NCBI GenBank assembly: GCA_934096605.1
Contig: CAKOMI010000009.1
Location: 1 to 38,666, forward strand
Length of the DNA: 38,666 bases
Direction of reading: 5' to 3'
DNA from: an uncultured Bacilli bacterium
Lineage (GTDB): Bacteria > Bacillota_I > Bacilli_A > RF39 > UBA660
Shown here: piece by piece, positions 32,575-38,666 of the stretch
Layout: each line of letters begins with the position of its first letter
How positions within the stretch are numbered: the first letter of the stretch is position 1
Program-made: the position numbers and the translations under genes
The notes under the pieces: model-generated
What the model was told of the DNA's origin: nothing
Seen by the model: the letters and a program-made list of their open reading frames with translations, nothing else
Databases searched by the model: none

Positions 32575-33576
32575 ATGCAAGAAATAAAAGTATTTTATTG
32601 TTATGACGAAGAGGTATGTGATAAGCTCTTTCGAAAATTACAAGAAAAAAATTTAGTTGTTACTAGAACTAATAACAACATATTAACTGATAAACAAAAC
32701 TATTTAAAAGTTCTATCAGTTGGTGAAGGTATTATAAAAGAAATGGGTATCTCACATAACACAAGTGCCTTCGATATAAATGGTAGTCCCATTATCCTAA
32801 ATTTTCTTAAAGTTATGAAATGTACTACCAGTGAAAAAACTAGTTATACTTGGGAAGTACTAAATGATGATACAGTAGTCCCACCTAATGTTTTAGCTTA
32901 CGTTAAAGAGTTAGAAAGTGCCTTGAAAAGAAAAGTATGCTTTAAATATAATAATTTAGATGGCAGTATTGATATTTTCGTAAAAGGCAATGTAGGTGAG
33001 TTAAAAGATATTATAGATGCTTATTTACCTTTTCAAAAAGAAAATCCATTTGTGTGGGATAAAGTTTATTTTTATGATGAATATGGCGTTTTAGCCCCTA
33101 AAAAATACAATAGCAAAGAAGCATTAGTCAATTTAATATCTTATTTTGAAAGATCATTTGCTACAGAATCTTGCTTACTTACGGAATACGAAAGAAGTAA
33201 AGTTGTGAAACCTGATCCAAGTACATACGGTCATTTAATCCAATATGAAGAAATAGTTGCCAGTGAAATGACTGTTGAAGCTGAAGGTAAATACATGAGC
33301 CCTGTTACTCAAAAAGAAATACCTTTTCATACTATTATAAAAAACGAAAATGGTAAAATATACCTTAAAACAAATTTAGAAAACGATTCTGTAGAAATTA
33401 ATGAAACTTTTATCCATAGTGGCTTAACCCTTATTCATAATTGCTATGGCTATGGTACCGAATCATTCATGATTCCTCGTGACTTTGCTATTGAAGATGG
33501 TCTTAAAAATTTAAAGATAATTCTATATGAGCCATCAATTGCGGCCAACAATTATACTTTAACTAGAAAAAAGTAA
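32575..33576 (+). CDS. Unknown cytoplasmic protein between spoIVFB-like and rplU genes
   Basis: 333 residues, hydrophilic, no signal peptide or TM segment. No family was recognised. The N-terminal part (IKVFYCYDEEVCDKLFRKLQ, then VVTRTNNNILTD) is followed by a mixed alpha/beta region, and the C-terminal half contains SEMTVEAEGKYMSPVTQKEI and ENDSVEINETFIHSG, beta-type sequence. AGGAGTGG precedes the ATG. In Bacillus, rplU follows spoIVFB directly, so this gene and the RNA element before it are insertions in a conserved neighbourhood. Function unknown. Confidence 0.75.
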   Translation: MQEIKVFYCYDEEVCDKLFRKLQEKNLVVTRTNNNILTDKQNYLKVLSVGEGIIKEMGISHNTSAFDINGSPIILNFLKVMKCTTSEKTSYTWEVLNDDTVVPPNVLAYVKELESALKRKVCFKYNNLDGSIDIFVKGNVGELKDIIDAYLPFQKENPFVWDKVYFYDEYGVLAPKKYNSKEALVNLISYFERSFATESCLLTEYERSKVVKPDPSTYGHLIQYEEIVASEMTVEAEGKYMSPVTQKEIPFHTIIKNENGKIYLKTNLENDSVEINETFIHSGLTLIHNCYGYGTESFMIPRDFAIEDGLKNLKIILYEPSIAANNYTLTRKK

Positions 33577-33595
33577 AAGAAATATAGAAAACGAA

Positions 33596-33624
33596 TTGAC
33601 TTACTCTAGCTTTTTTGATAGAAT
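33596..33624 (+). promoter_or_regulatory. Promoter of rplU-prp-rpmA
   Basis: TTGACT (33596-33601), a 17-base spacer and TAGAAT (33619-33624). It stands about 108 bases before the rplU start, leaving room for a leader. Confidence 0.8.
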
Positions 33625-33629
33625 TTTAT

Positions 33630-33715
33630 TGTTTTATGGAAGATTAGCTTTTATAAAACCGCTCGAAAAAGGTTAAAAACACTTATGTGTACCTATTAGG
33701 CGTGTCTCAAAAAAA
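33630..33715 (+). ncRNA. Ribosomal protein L21 leader (probable)
   Basis: The untranslated leader before rplU contains AACC...GGTT (about 33658-33676), ACAC-TTAT-GTGT (about 33679-33690) and further paired segments, and lies where the L21 leader element of Bacillota is found. Such leaders are thought to bind L21 and control the operon. The exact consensus was not checked. Confidence 0.6.
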
Positions 33716-33731
33716 GGTGAGGAGGTAAGAA

Positions 33732-34031
33732 ATGAAAGCTATATTTGTAACAGGTGGAAAACAATATTATGTTTCTGAAGGAGATACTATTTATGTTGAA
33801 AAATTACCACAAGAAGCTGGTAGTGAAGTTACTTTTGATGAAGTATTATATGTAGATGGTAAAACTGGAAACCCAACTGTAAAAGGTGCAAAAGTTGTAG
33901 GTACGATTGAAAAACATGGTAAACAAAAGAAAATTATCGTTTTCAAATATCGTCCTAAGAAAAAATATCGTAAGACTCAAGGTCATAGACAACCTTATAC
34001 AAAAGTTACGATTAAAAGTATTGTTGCTTAA
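33732..34031 (+). CDS. rplU: 50S ribosomal protein bL21
   Basis: 99 residues. MKAIFVTGGKQYYVSEGDTI is the conserved N-terminus, and KYRPKKKYRKTQGHRQPYTK is the basic rRNA-binding signature of bL21. GGTGAGGAGG precedes the ATG. It is the first gene of the conserved rplU-prp-rpmA operon. Its stop overlaps the prp start by one base. Confidence 0.98.
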   Translation: MKAIFVTGGKQYYVSEGDTIYVEKLPQEAGSEVTFDEVLYVDGKTGNPTVKGAKVVGTIEKHGKQKKIIVFKYRPKKKYRKTQGHRQPYTKVTIKSIVA

Positions 34032-34348
34032 TGATAAGTATACAAATTACTAAAAAAAATAATAATATTGATAAAATAACTTTAAAAGGTCATGCTGGAT
34101 ATGCGGCTTATGGTAAAGACATTGTCTGTGCTGGTGTGTCTGCTATTCTAACTACTAGTGTTAATGCTATATTATCATTTGATAAAGCGGCTGTAAAAAT
34201 TCTTAGTGAAGAACCTTTTGAATTACAAATTTTATCACATGATGCGATAACCTCTAAGTTACTTTTAAATATGATTTCTCTATTTAAAGAAATGGCAGAG
34301 TCTTATCCTAAAAATATTACAGTTAAGGAGGATGAAAACAATGTTTAA
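34031..34348 (+). CDS. prp: Ribosomal-processing cysteine protease Prp
   Basis: 105 residues, YsxB/Prp family. LKGHAGYAAYGKDIVCAGVS contains the catalytic His21 and Cys33 with the correct spacing. The enzyme removes the N-terminal extension of bL27 before ribosome assembly. It lies between rplU and rpmA, overlapping the first by one base and the second by eight. No separate promoter is needed. Confidence 0.96.
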   Translation: MISIQITKKNNNIDKITLKGHAGYAAYGKDIVCAGVSAILTTSVNAILSFDKAAVKILSEEPFELQILSHDAITSKLLLNMISLFKEMAESYPKNITVKEDENNV

Positions 34349-34628
34349 AATGATTTTAAATCTTCAACGTTTTGCACACGTTAAGGCTCAAGGTTCAACT
34401 GATAACGGCCGTGATTCTGCTGGACGTAGATTAGGTGCAAAAGCCGCTGATGGACAATTCGTTAGTGCTGGAAGCATTATCTATCGTCAAAGAGGAACTA
34501 AAATTTATCCTGGTACTAATGTTGGTATGGGTAAAGATCATACTCTATTTGCTAAAATTGACGGTGTTGTTCGTTTTGAAAGACTTGGAAGAGATAAGAA
34601 AAAGGCTAGTGTTTACGAAACAAAGTAG
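34341..34628 (+). CDS. rpmA: 50S ribosomal protein bL27 with Prp-cleaved leader
   Basis: About 95 residues. The N-terminal leader MFKMILNLQRFA precedes the mature part HVKAQGSTDNGRDSAGRRLG, which holds the conserved bL27 core. AAGGAGG (34325-34331) is nine bases before ATG 34341; an in-frame ATG at 34332 lies directly against it and is unlikely. The usual leader is LNLQFFA; here the first Phe of the pair is Arg (LQRFA), so cleavage after Ala12 is inferred. bL27 lies at the peptidyl transferase centre, and its unprocessed form is harmful in Staphylococcus aureus. Confidence 0.97.
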   Translation: MFKMILNLQRFAHVKAQGSTDNGRDSAGRRLGAKAADGQFVSAGSIIYRQRGTKIYPGTNVGMGKDHTLFAKIDGVVRFERLGRDKKKASVYETK

Positions 34629-34644
34629 GCACGGCCTTTTTTTT
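34627..34644 (+). terminator. Short hairpin with T-run after rpmA
   Basis: AGGC (34627-34630) pairs with GCCT (34634-34637) around ACG, with T residues to 34644. The stem is only four pairs, overlapping the stop codon, so it may be weak. Confidence 0.45.
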
Positions 34645-34685
34645 GTCGTTGGCGAAAATTGGTACTAGCAATTTATGGGCAAACA

Positions 34686-34694
34686 TGCTATCAT
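34686..34694 (+). promoter_or_regulatory. Extended -10 element for the micro-ORF
   Basis: TGC followed by TATCAT (34689-34694) gives an extended -10; TATTAT at 34694-34699 is an alternative. No good -35 was seen. Confidence 0.4.
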
Positions 34695-34727
34695 ATTATT
34701 GTAGTAAAGTAGAAGGAGGTAAATCAT

Positions 34728-34757
34728 ATGTGGAAATGGTTTTTTAGATGGTTCTAG
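34728..34757 (+). CDS. Nine-residue Trp-rich peptide (micro-ORF)
   Basis: The ORF encodes MWKWFFRWF and stops at TAG 34755-34757. AAGGAGG (34713-34719), a near-perfect ribosome site, is eight bases before the ATG. The peptide has three Trp, three Phe and two basic residues, so it is cationic and amphipathic. A hairpin, CTAGTA (34754-34759) with TACTAG (34763-34768), includes the stop codon, and an intrinsic terminator follows. It could be a leader peptide whose translation stalls on Trp codons, a membrane-active peptide or a small toxin. No known gene was recognised. The short length makes chance possible, but the combination of signals does not look random. Confidence 0.55.
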   Translation: MWKWFFRWF

Positions 34758-34774
34758 TAACCTACTAGCAAAAA

Positions 34775-34797
34775 GGCTCTCATAAGAGCCCTTTTTT
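34775..34797 (+). terminator. Intrinsic terminator after the micro-ORF
   Basis: GGCTCT (34775-34780) pairs with AGAGCC (34785-34790) around a CATA loop, followed by C and six T residues. A-rich bases lie upstream. Confidence 0.88.
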
Positions 34798-34907
34798 GCC
34801 CAATTAATCATTTCTTACTAATGTCAATAATATGTCTAATAAAATTTATTATAATAGATAATATATAAAATAATGATATAATACTTACAGAAAGTAGGTT
34901 AGGTTTT

Positions 34908-35576
34908 ATGTTAAAAAAAGAAGAAAGCCCTTTAAATAAAGTAATACTATTATATGTCATTTATTTCCTTTATACTATGCTAGGAAGTATGCTAGCGTCC
35001 AAGCTAAATATTTCTAATTCCGCGTATATTATGATGCCAGCTGACGTGTTATTCTTAGTATTTTCAGTTATCATGTACAAGGATAACTTGAAAAATGATT
35101 TTCAAAAACTAAAAGAAACTAAATTTTTAAAAACCATTGGGATTATACTACTAGGTATTATATCTATTATTCTTTTAAATGGTATAATGGGTGTAATTAC
35201 TGATATCATCGTGCCAGACTTAAACATGGATTCCAATACAAGCGCTATGTTATCCCTTCTAAGGACGTCACCAATTTATGCCTTCTTTAAAGTCTTAGTT
35301 TTTGCTCCTATAGCTGAAGAAATTCTTTTTCGTGAATCAATTAGTACATGTGTTAAAGATAATATTCTATTCATCATCTTTAGTGCTCTTATCTATACTA
35401 TGATGAACTTTATCTTTAACTCTTCAACCCTTACTTTAGTTGATTTACTAGTGTATTTTGTTCCAGCGTTATTATTTAGTTTTATTTATGTTAAAAATAA
35501 TCGGAATATTATAATTGTTATGATAATCAAATTTGTAATGCAATTTATTCCGTTTATTATGTTACTTGTTAAGTAG
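34908..35576 (+). CDS. CPBP-type intramembrane protease homologue, probably inactive
   Basis: 222 residues with about six TM helices. Motif 1 is intact: APIAEEILFRE gives E137, E138 and R142. The His of motif 2 (FxxxH) is replaced, because LIYTMMNFIF has Asn167 at that place. The His of motif 3 is also replaced, as MIIKFVMQF has Lys208 there. CPBP (Abi/Rce1) proteins need these residues for metal or catalysis, so this copy may act as a binding or scaffold protein. A TATAAT at about 34877-34882 may be its -10 box. It lies before a secreted-protein gene and an LCP gene, an envelope-related context. Confidence 0.75.
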   Translation: MLKKEESPLNKVILLYVIYFLYTMLGSMLASKLNISNSAYIMMPADVLFLVFSVIMYKDNLKNDFQKLKETKFLKTIGIILLGIISIILLNGIMGVITDIIVPDLNMDSNTSAMLSLLRTSPIYAFFKVLVFAPIAEEILFRESISTCVKDNILFIIFSALIYTMMNFIFNSSTLTLVDLLVYFVPALLFSFIYVKNNRNIIIVMIIKFVMQFIPFIMLLVK

Positions 35577-35595
35577 AAAAGAGGAATGATTAATT

Positions 35596-36216
35596 ATGAA
35601 GCAAAATAAAAAGGTTTTCATTTTTACTTTAATGATTATATCATTCTTTTTTTGTAAAAATGTTAATGCCTTAAGTACCCATATAACCAAAACAGAAACC
35701 AATGACTATTACTTATATGACGTTGTTGATAACGAAAGAAATCTAACATATTCATGGAAATTTCTAAAAGAAGAAAATAAGAATGTTTCTGTCGAAGAAA
35801 ATATGTATATTAATAATGATTTGCGACTAAGCATTGATGCTAGTACTAAAGATACCAAAAGAATTAATGAAAAAGTTAAAAATGATAAATTAATTATTAC
35901 TTTTGATTATCATGGTATGCTTCCTTTAGAGGCTAAAGTAAAAATTGACGTATCAGATAAATTTAATGATGGTGAAAAACTATATCTTTACTATTATAAT
36001 CCTGATAGTGATGAAGTAGAGTATATGGATAATGACGTCTATGTTAAAAATGGGTCAGTTGAATTTCAAATTAAACATTGTTCTGATTATTTTCTAACAG
36101 CCGCGGTTGTCAATGATGCAGTCAATAATCCCCAAAGCGTTAACTATATCATTATTGGCTTAATCGTTGTCGTATTCATATTAATTGCTATTACTTTAAA
36201 ACAATCAAAAAAATAA
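35596..36216 (+). CDS. Secreted, C-terminally anchored protein, unknown
   Basis: 206 residues. A signal peptide (about 1-25, hydrophobic IFTLMIISFFFC, cleavage near VNA-L) and a C-terminal TM helix (IIIGLIVVVFILIAITL) with a basic tail (KQSKK) place the ~150-residue middle outside the membrane. The middle is beta-type, with YLYYYNPDSDEVEYMDNDVY and VEFQIKHCSDYFLTAA, a pattern resembling extracellular Ig-like/GLUG-like domains. No family was recognised. AGAGGA precedes the ATG. It follows the CPBP gene by 19 bases, so a common transcript is likely. Confidence 0.75.
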   Translation: MKQNKKVFIFTLMIISFFFCKNVNALSTHITKTETNDYYLYDVVDNERNLTYSWKFLKEENKNVSVEENMYINNDLRLSIDASTKDTKRINEKVKNDKLIITFDYHGMLPLEAKVKIDVSDKFNDGEKLYLYYYNPDSDEVEYMDNDVYVKNGSVEFQIKHCSDYFLTAAVVNDAVNNPQSVNYIIIGLIVVVFILIAITLKQSKK

Positions 36217-36268
36217 AATAAACAATAATTAATATGATATAATATAAAAGAAAAAAGAGAGGTACAAA

Positions 36269-37729
36269 ATGAAAAAAAAGAAAAAACAAACTAATAGTAA
36301 ACTCCAAAAATTTAGTTTATTACTTTGGGTTATATCCATTATATTTATGATTTTACTAGGTTATTTAATTTATAAGGCTAATGTTTTACCATTAAAGTAT
36401 TTTCTTATAATTGTAATATTCTTTGTCTTATTAATGTCTATTCATGGTATATTTGTATTAAAAAAGAAAACAAAAACAGCCGTTTTAATATTCTTAAATC
36501 TTATTACATTAATATTCATGAGTTGTGAAGCTCTAGCAATTGTTAAAATTAACGAGACCTTAGCCTTCTTAAAAGCTAATTTAGGTGCTCGTTATGAAAC
36601 AAATATTTATTATGTTCTAAGTAACAAAGACGCAACTTACGAAAGTATTAATGATATTGCTGGTATGACAATTTATTCTTATAAAGACTTAGATGATATG
36701 TCTAAAGTAGAGAGTGAATTAACTAAAAAAGTGAATGCTAGTATTGAATATAAAGATAATATAGTCGATTTATTAAATAATATCTTAGAAGACACTAAAC
36801 TTGTTATTTTAGTAAATTCTGGTAACTATGATGCAATGGCGCAAAATGATGAAAACTATGAGAAGAGAGTGAAAATCATCGATACAATTGATGTTCAAAC
36901 AGAAATAATAACTACTGATACGGGTATTAATGTTACGAAAGATCCATTTGTTTTGTACTTAAGTGGTATTGATACAAGAAGTGGTAAATTACCTAGTAGA
37001 AGCCTTAGTGATGTAAACATAGTTGTTGCTGTAAATCCAAAAGATAAAAAAATATTAATGGTACATATTCCAAGAGACTATTATGTTCAAGTTCACGGCA
37101 CAACTGGTCTTAAAGATAAGTTGACTCACACTGGTACAATTGGGGGAGTTGACTTAACAATGCAAACCATTGAAGACTTACTAGAAATAAAAATTCCTTA
37201 TTATGCTAGAGTAAACTTTAACTCAGTCGTTAATCTTGTTGATGCAATTGGGGGTATTACCTTAAACTCTGACGTTGACTATTCATTTAGTTGTTGGACT
37301 GATAGAAGCTGTACTTTTAATCCTGGTTTAAATACTGTTGATGGCAAATGTGCTCTAGCATTTGCAAGAGAAAGACACGCTTATTCAACTGGCGATCGCC
37401 ATCGTGGAGAAAATCAAGAACAAGTAATTGAAAAAGTTATTAATAAAGTTACTTCATCTAGTACAATTATCTCTAATTACAGTGAAATACTAAATGCTTT
37501 AAATGGCACTTTTGAAACAAACTTGGCAACTGAAGAAATAACGAGTTTAGTAAAAATGCAATTAAATGATATGGCATCTTGGCATATTTCTAGTTATAAC
37601 GTTGATGGTACAGGTGGTTTACAACCAACATATAGCTACCCAAATCAAAACCTTTATGTTATGAATCCTAACATGGAAACAGTTAGTGCGGCAGTTCAAA
37701 AACTAAATGAGGTTTTAGATGAAAATTAA
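36269..37729 (+). CDS. LytR-CpsA-Psr (LCP) family protein
   Basis: 486 residues. Three hydrophobic segments at the N-terminus (about 17-35, 42-60 and 71-90) are more than the usual single TM. The LCP domain begins near residue 230: YLSGIDTRSG, SDVNIVVAVNPKDKKILMVH with IPRDYYVQV, then VNLVDAIGGITLNS, and ALAFARERHAYSTGDRHRGE, with the conserved Arg/Asp residues that bind the polyprenyl pyrophosphate. LCP enzymes attach teichoic acid or other glycopolymers to peptidoglycan. A TATAAT lies about 30 bases before the ATG, with AGAGAGG as ribosome site. The stop overlaps the VanZ-like gene by 11 bases. Confidence 0.93.
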   Translation: MKKKKKQTNSKLQKFSLLLWVISIIFMILLGYLIYKANVLPLKYFLIIVIFFVLLMSIHGIFVLKKKTKTAVLIFLNLITLIFMSCEALAIVKINETLAFLKANLGARYETNIYYVLSNKDATYESINDIAGMTIYSYKDLDDMSKVESELTKKVNASIEYKDNIVDLLNNILEDTKLVILVNSGNYDAMAQNDENYEKRVKIIDTIDVQTEIITTDTGINVTKDPFVLYLSGIDTRSGKLPSRSLSDVNIVVAVNPKDKKILMVHIPRDYYVQVHGTTGLKDKLTHTGTIGGVDLTMQTIEDLLEIKIPYYARVNFNSVVNLVDAIGGITLNSDVDYSFSCWTDRSCTFNPGLNTVDGKCALAFARERHAYSTGDRHRGENQEQVIEKVINKVTSSSTIISNYSEILNALNGTFETNLATEEITSLVKMQLNDMASWHISSYNVDGTGGLQPTYSYPNQNLYVMNPNMETVSAAVQKLNEVLDEN

Positions 37730-38135
37730 GAAGTTCATCTCTTGGCTACTATTTATTCTGTGGCTAGGCGTTATCTTCTTTTTTTCTAGCCAAAGTGGTA
37801 GTGCAAGTAGTAACTTATCAAATTCTATTTTAATGCTTTTACCCTTTAAAATTTCTTCTTTTACTATCCGTAAACTTGCTCATTTTACTGAATATTTTAT
37901 ACTAGGCTTACTAGGTATGAACTCTCTCAATAAAAGTGGTGCGTTTCGTAATAAAAATATAATTCTTTTAAGTTTGTTCATATTACTATATGCTTTGAGT
38001 GATGAAATTCATCAGTATTTTGTTGGTGGCCGGGCGATGCGAGTCCTTGACGTGTTTATTGATTATACCGGTGGCCTAGTAAGCCAAGTTATCTTTAAAC
38101 TCATAAAAGATAAGAAAAAACATACACTTTTATAG
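37719..38135 (+). CDS. VanZ family membrane protein
   Basis: 138 residues with four hydrophobic segments. The conserved VanZ patterns are present: VIFFFSSQSGSASSNL, then RKLAHFTEYFILGLLGMN, then ALSDEIHQYFVGGRAMRVLD with VFIDYTGG. VanZ-like proteins have an unproven role in envelope or glycopeptide tolerance; the term does not imply vancomycin resistance here. It overlaps the LCP gene, so both are expressed together. A short membrane-peptide gene follows after eight bases. Confidence 0.92.
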   Translation: MKIKKFISWLLFILWLGVIFFFSSQSGSASSNLSNSILMLLPFKISSFTIRKLAHFTEYFILGLLGMNSLNKSGAFRNKNIILLSLFILLYALSDEIHQYFVGGRAMRVLDVFIDYTGGLVSQVIFKLIKDKKKHTLL

Positions 38136-38143
38136 GTGATTCT

Positions 38144-38260
38144 ATGTTTCTTATCTTTTTTATTTTTCTTCTTTTATGTCTTATCATTGATATTTCTTGT
38201 GTTATTATATCATCTAGGATATCCAAAAAAGAAAATGATGAAAATAAGAACACAAATTAA
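38144..38260 (+). CDS. Small membrane peptide (38 residues)
   Basis: The ORF encodes a hydrophobic N-terminal helix (MFLIFFIFLLLCLIIDISCV) followed by IISSRISKKENDENKNTN, a polar tail. TAGGTG upstream, seven bases before the ATG, can serve as a ribosome site. It follows the VanZ-like gene by eight bases and may be cotranscribed. Single-helix peptides of this kind are frequent and hard to identify. No homology was recognised. Confidence 0.45.
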   Translation: MFLIFFIFLLLCLIIDISCVIISSRISKKENDENKNTN

Positions 38261-38289
38261 ATTTCTATAATTCGTTGACTTTTCCTAGG

Positions 38290-38338
38290 CGAAAATGTGA
38301 AATATTCCTAGAAAAAAGAAATAGGCTTTCGTTTTTTT
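38290..38338 (+). terminator. Terminator-like hairpin after the LCP-VanZ operon
   Basis: CGAAA (38290-38294) pairs with TTTCG (38327-38331), and CCTA (38307-38310) pairs with TAGG (38322-38325), followed by seven T (38332-38338). The stem is interrupted by an asymmetric internal loop. Confidence 0.5.
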
Positions 38339-38370
38339 AGAACATGAATATTTAAACTTAGCAAAAAACA

Positions 38371-38416
38371 TTTCCTTTCACGATTAATTTTTATTTCATT
38401 TAATCGTGAAAGGAAA
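38371..38416. repeat. Perfect 17-bp inverted repeat
   Basis: TTTCCTTTCACGATTAA (38371-38387) and its exact inverted copy (38400-38416) flank a 12-base A/T loop. No T-run follows. A second small hairpin, AAATCT (38415-38420) with AGATTT (38426-38431), adjoins. No gene was seen in 38261-38666, so this is the main structure in that gap. It could be an operator, a bidirectional terminator without T-tail, or a small-RNA part. Confidence 0.85.
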
Positions 38417-38628
38417 ATCTAAATTAGATTTCAGCAATATCATCAAAGCGTTATGTTTTTGTTAAAACTTTTGAAATATTATTATAAAAATAAGGTAGAA
38501 TGGCAATAATAAGAAAGTACTTCAAATAAATGATATATTTATTAGTGCAAACATATGAAATTATTAATCTAAGTTACATATCTAATCAATTTACTATTTA
38601 ATGCCAACATATTTTCTAGTCCTCTAAG

Positions 38629-38661
38629 CATAGAATTATTTAGGTGATTCTATGTTTTTTT
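38629..38661 (+). terminator. Intrinsic terminator at the window end
   Basis: CATAGAAT (38629-38636) pairs with ATTCTATG (38647-38654) around a ten-base loop, followed by seven T residues. It would end a transcript from the preceding 250-base non-coding stretch, or be the end of a unit on the plus strand. Confidence 0.75.
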
Positions 38662-38666
38662 CTGAT

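Noticed and set aside
38371..38416. Terminal inverted repeats of a miniature transposon
   Set aside because: The arms are separated by only 12 bases and there is no flanking duplication.
1..38666. Template repeat or reverse transcriptase of a DGR
   Set aside because: I looked at all intergenic gaps for an A-rich near copy of VR1 or VR2 and at all predicted proteins for reverse-transcriptase motifs and saw neither. The DGR claim therefore rests on the variable regions only.

Overview
The window comes from a low-G+C bacterium of the Bacillota/Bacilli type, possibly one of the gut lineages near the Mollicutes. Evidence is the strongly A/T-biased codon use, strong AGGAGG-type ribosome sites, TTGACA/TATAAT promoters, a CIRCE/HrcA heat-shock operon, the dnaG-rpoD-trmK order, an rpmA with a Prp-cleaved leader, and an rplU-prp-rpmA cluster next to a SpoIVFA/SpoIVFB-like pair. 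UGA is used as a stop and Trp is UGG, so the code is the standard bacterial one, not the Mycoplasma code.

Layout. 1-644 is the 3' end of valS. 680-1524 is a frameshifted Rpn-type nuclease gene. 1739-4704 holds a flippase-like membrane protein, a prepilin-like protein and a large surface protein whose C-terminal segment looks hypervariable. 4844-7548 is accessory: a lone IS21-type istA, an intact Rpn-family gene and a small nucleotide-binding-type protein. 7577-14359 is the chaperone region: two CIRCE operators, hrcA, grpE, an unknown ORF, dnaK, pepF, dnaJ. 14413-14696 is a decayed small gene. 14787-17731 is pflB-pflA. 17715-20141 holds small membrane proteins and a cell-wall-type surface protein. 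20252-23941 is dnaG-rpoD-trmK, with a convergent YqfQ-like gene. 24330-29607 is a second hypervariable surface protein followed by a PilC/GspF-type membrane protein and a prepilin peptidase. 29639-30833 is a HipA-like kinase with a small partner. 30908-34628 is spoIVFA/spoIVFB-like, a tandem structured RNA, an unknown gene, then rplU-prp-rpmA. 34728-34757 encodes a nine-residue Trp-rich peptide. 34908-38260 holds envelope genes (degenerate CPBP protein, a secreted protein, LCP ligase, VanZ-like protein, a 38-residue membrane peptide). The last 400 bases are non-coding and rich in inverted repeats.

The most interesting system is the pair of surface proteins at 3184-4704 and 24330-27188. Their C-terminal modules are highly similar until a Gln-Trp-Thr, then diverge over about 40 codons, then converge again. 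In the divergent block the DNA jumps to 53-57% G+C. Over eight aligned codons all 11 differences fall at codon positions 1 and 2 and none at position 3, as expected if AAY codons in a template had been randomised at adenines. This is the signature of a diversity-generating retroelement (DGR) variable region. No reverse transcriptase or template repeat is in the window, so if the reading is right these are remote targets. Each gene is embedded in a type IV pilus-like gene group, suggesting that display and pilus-type machinery are linked. Other candidates are a 50-nt tandem RNA repeat with three compensatory base-pair changes and the nine-residue peptide gene with its own promoter, ribosome site and terminator.
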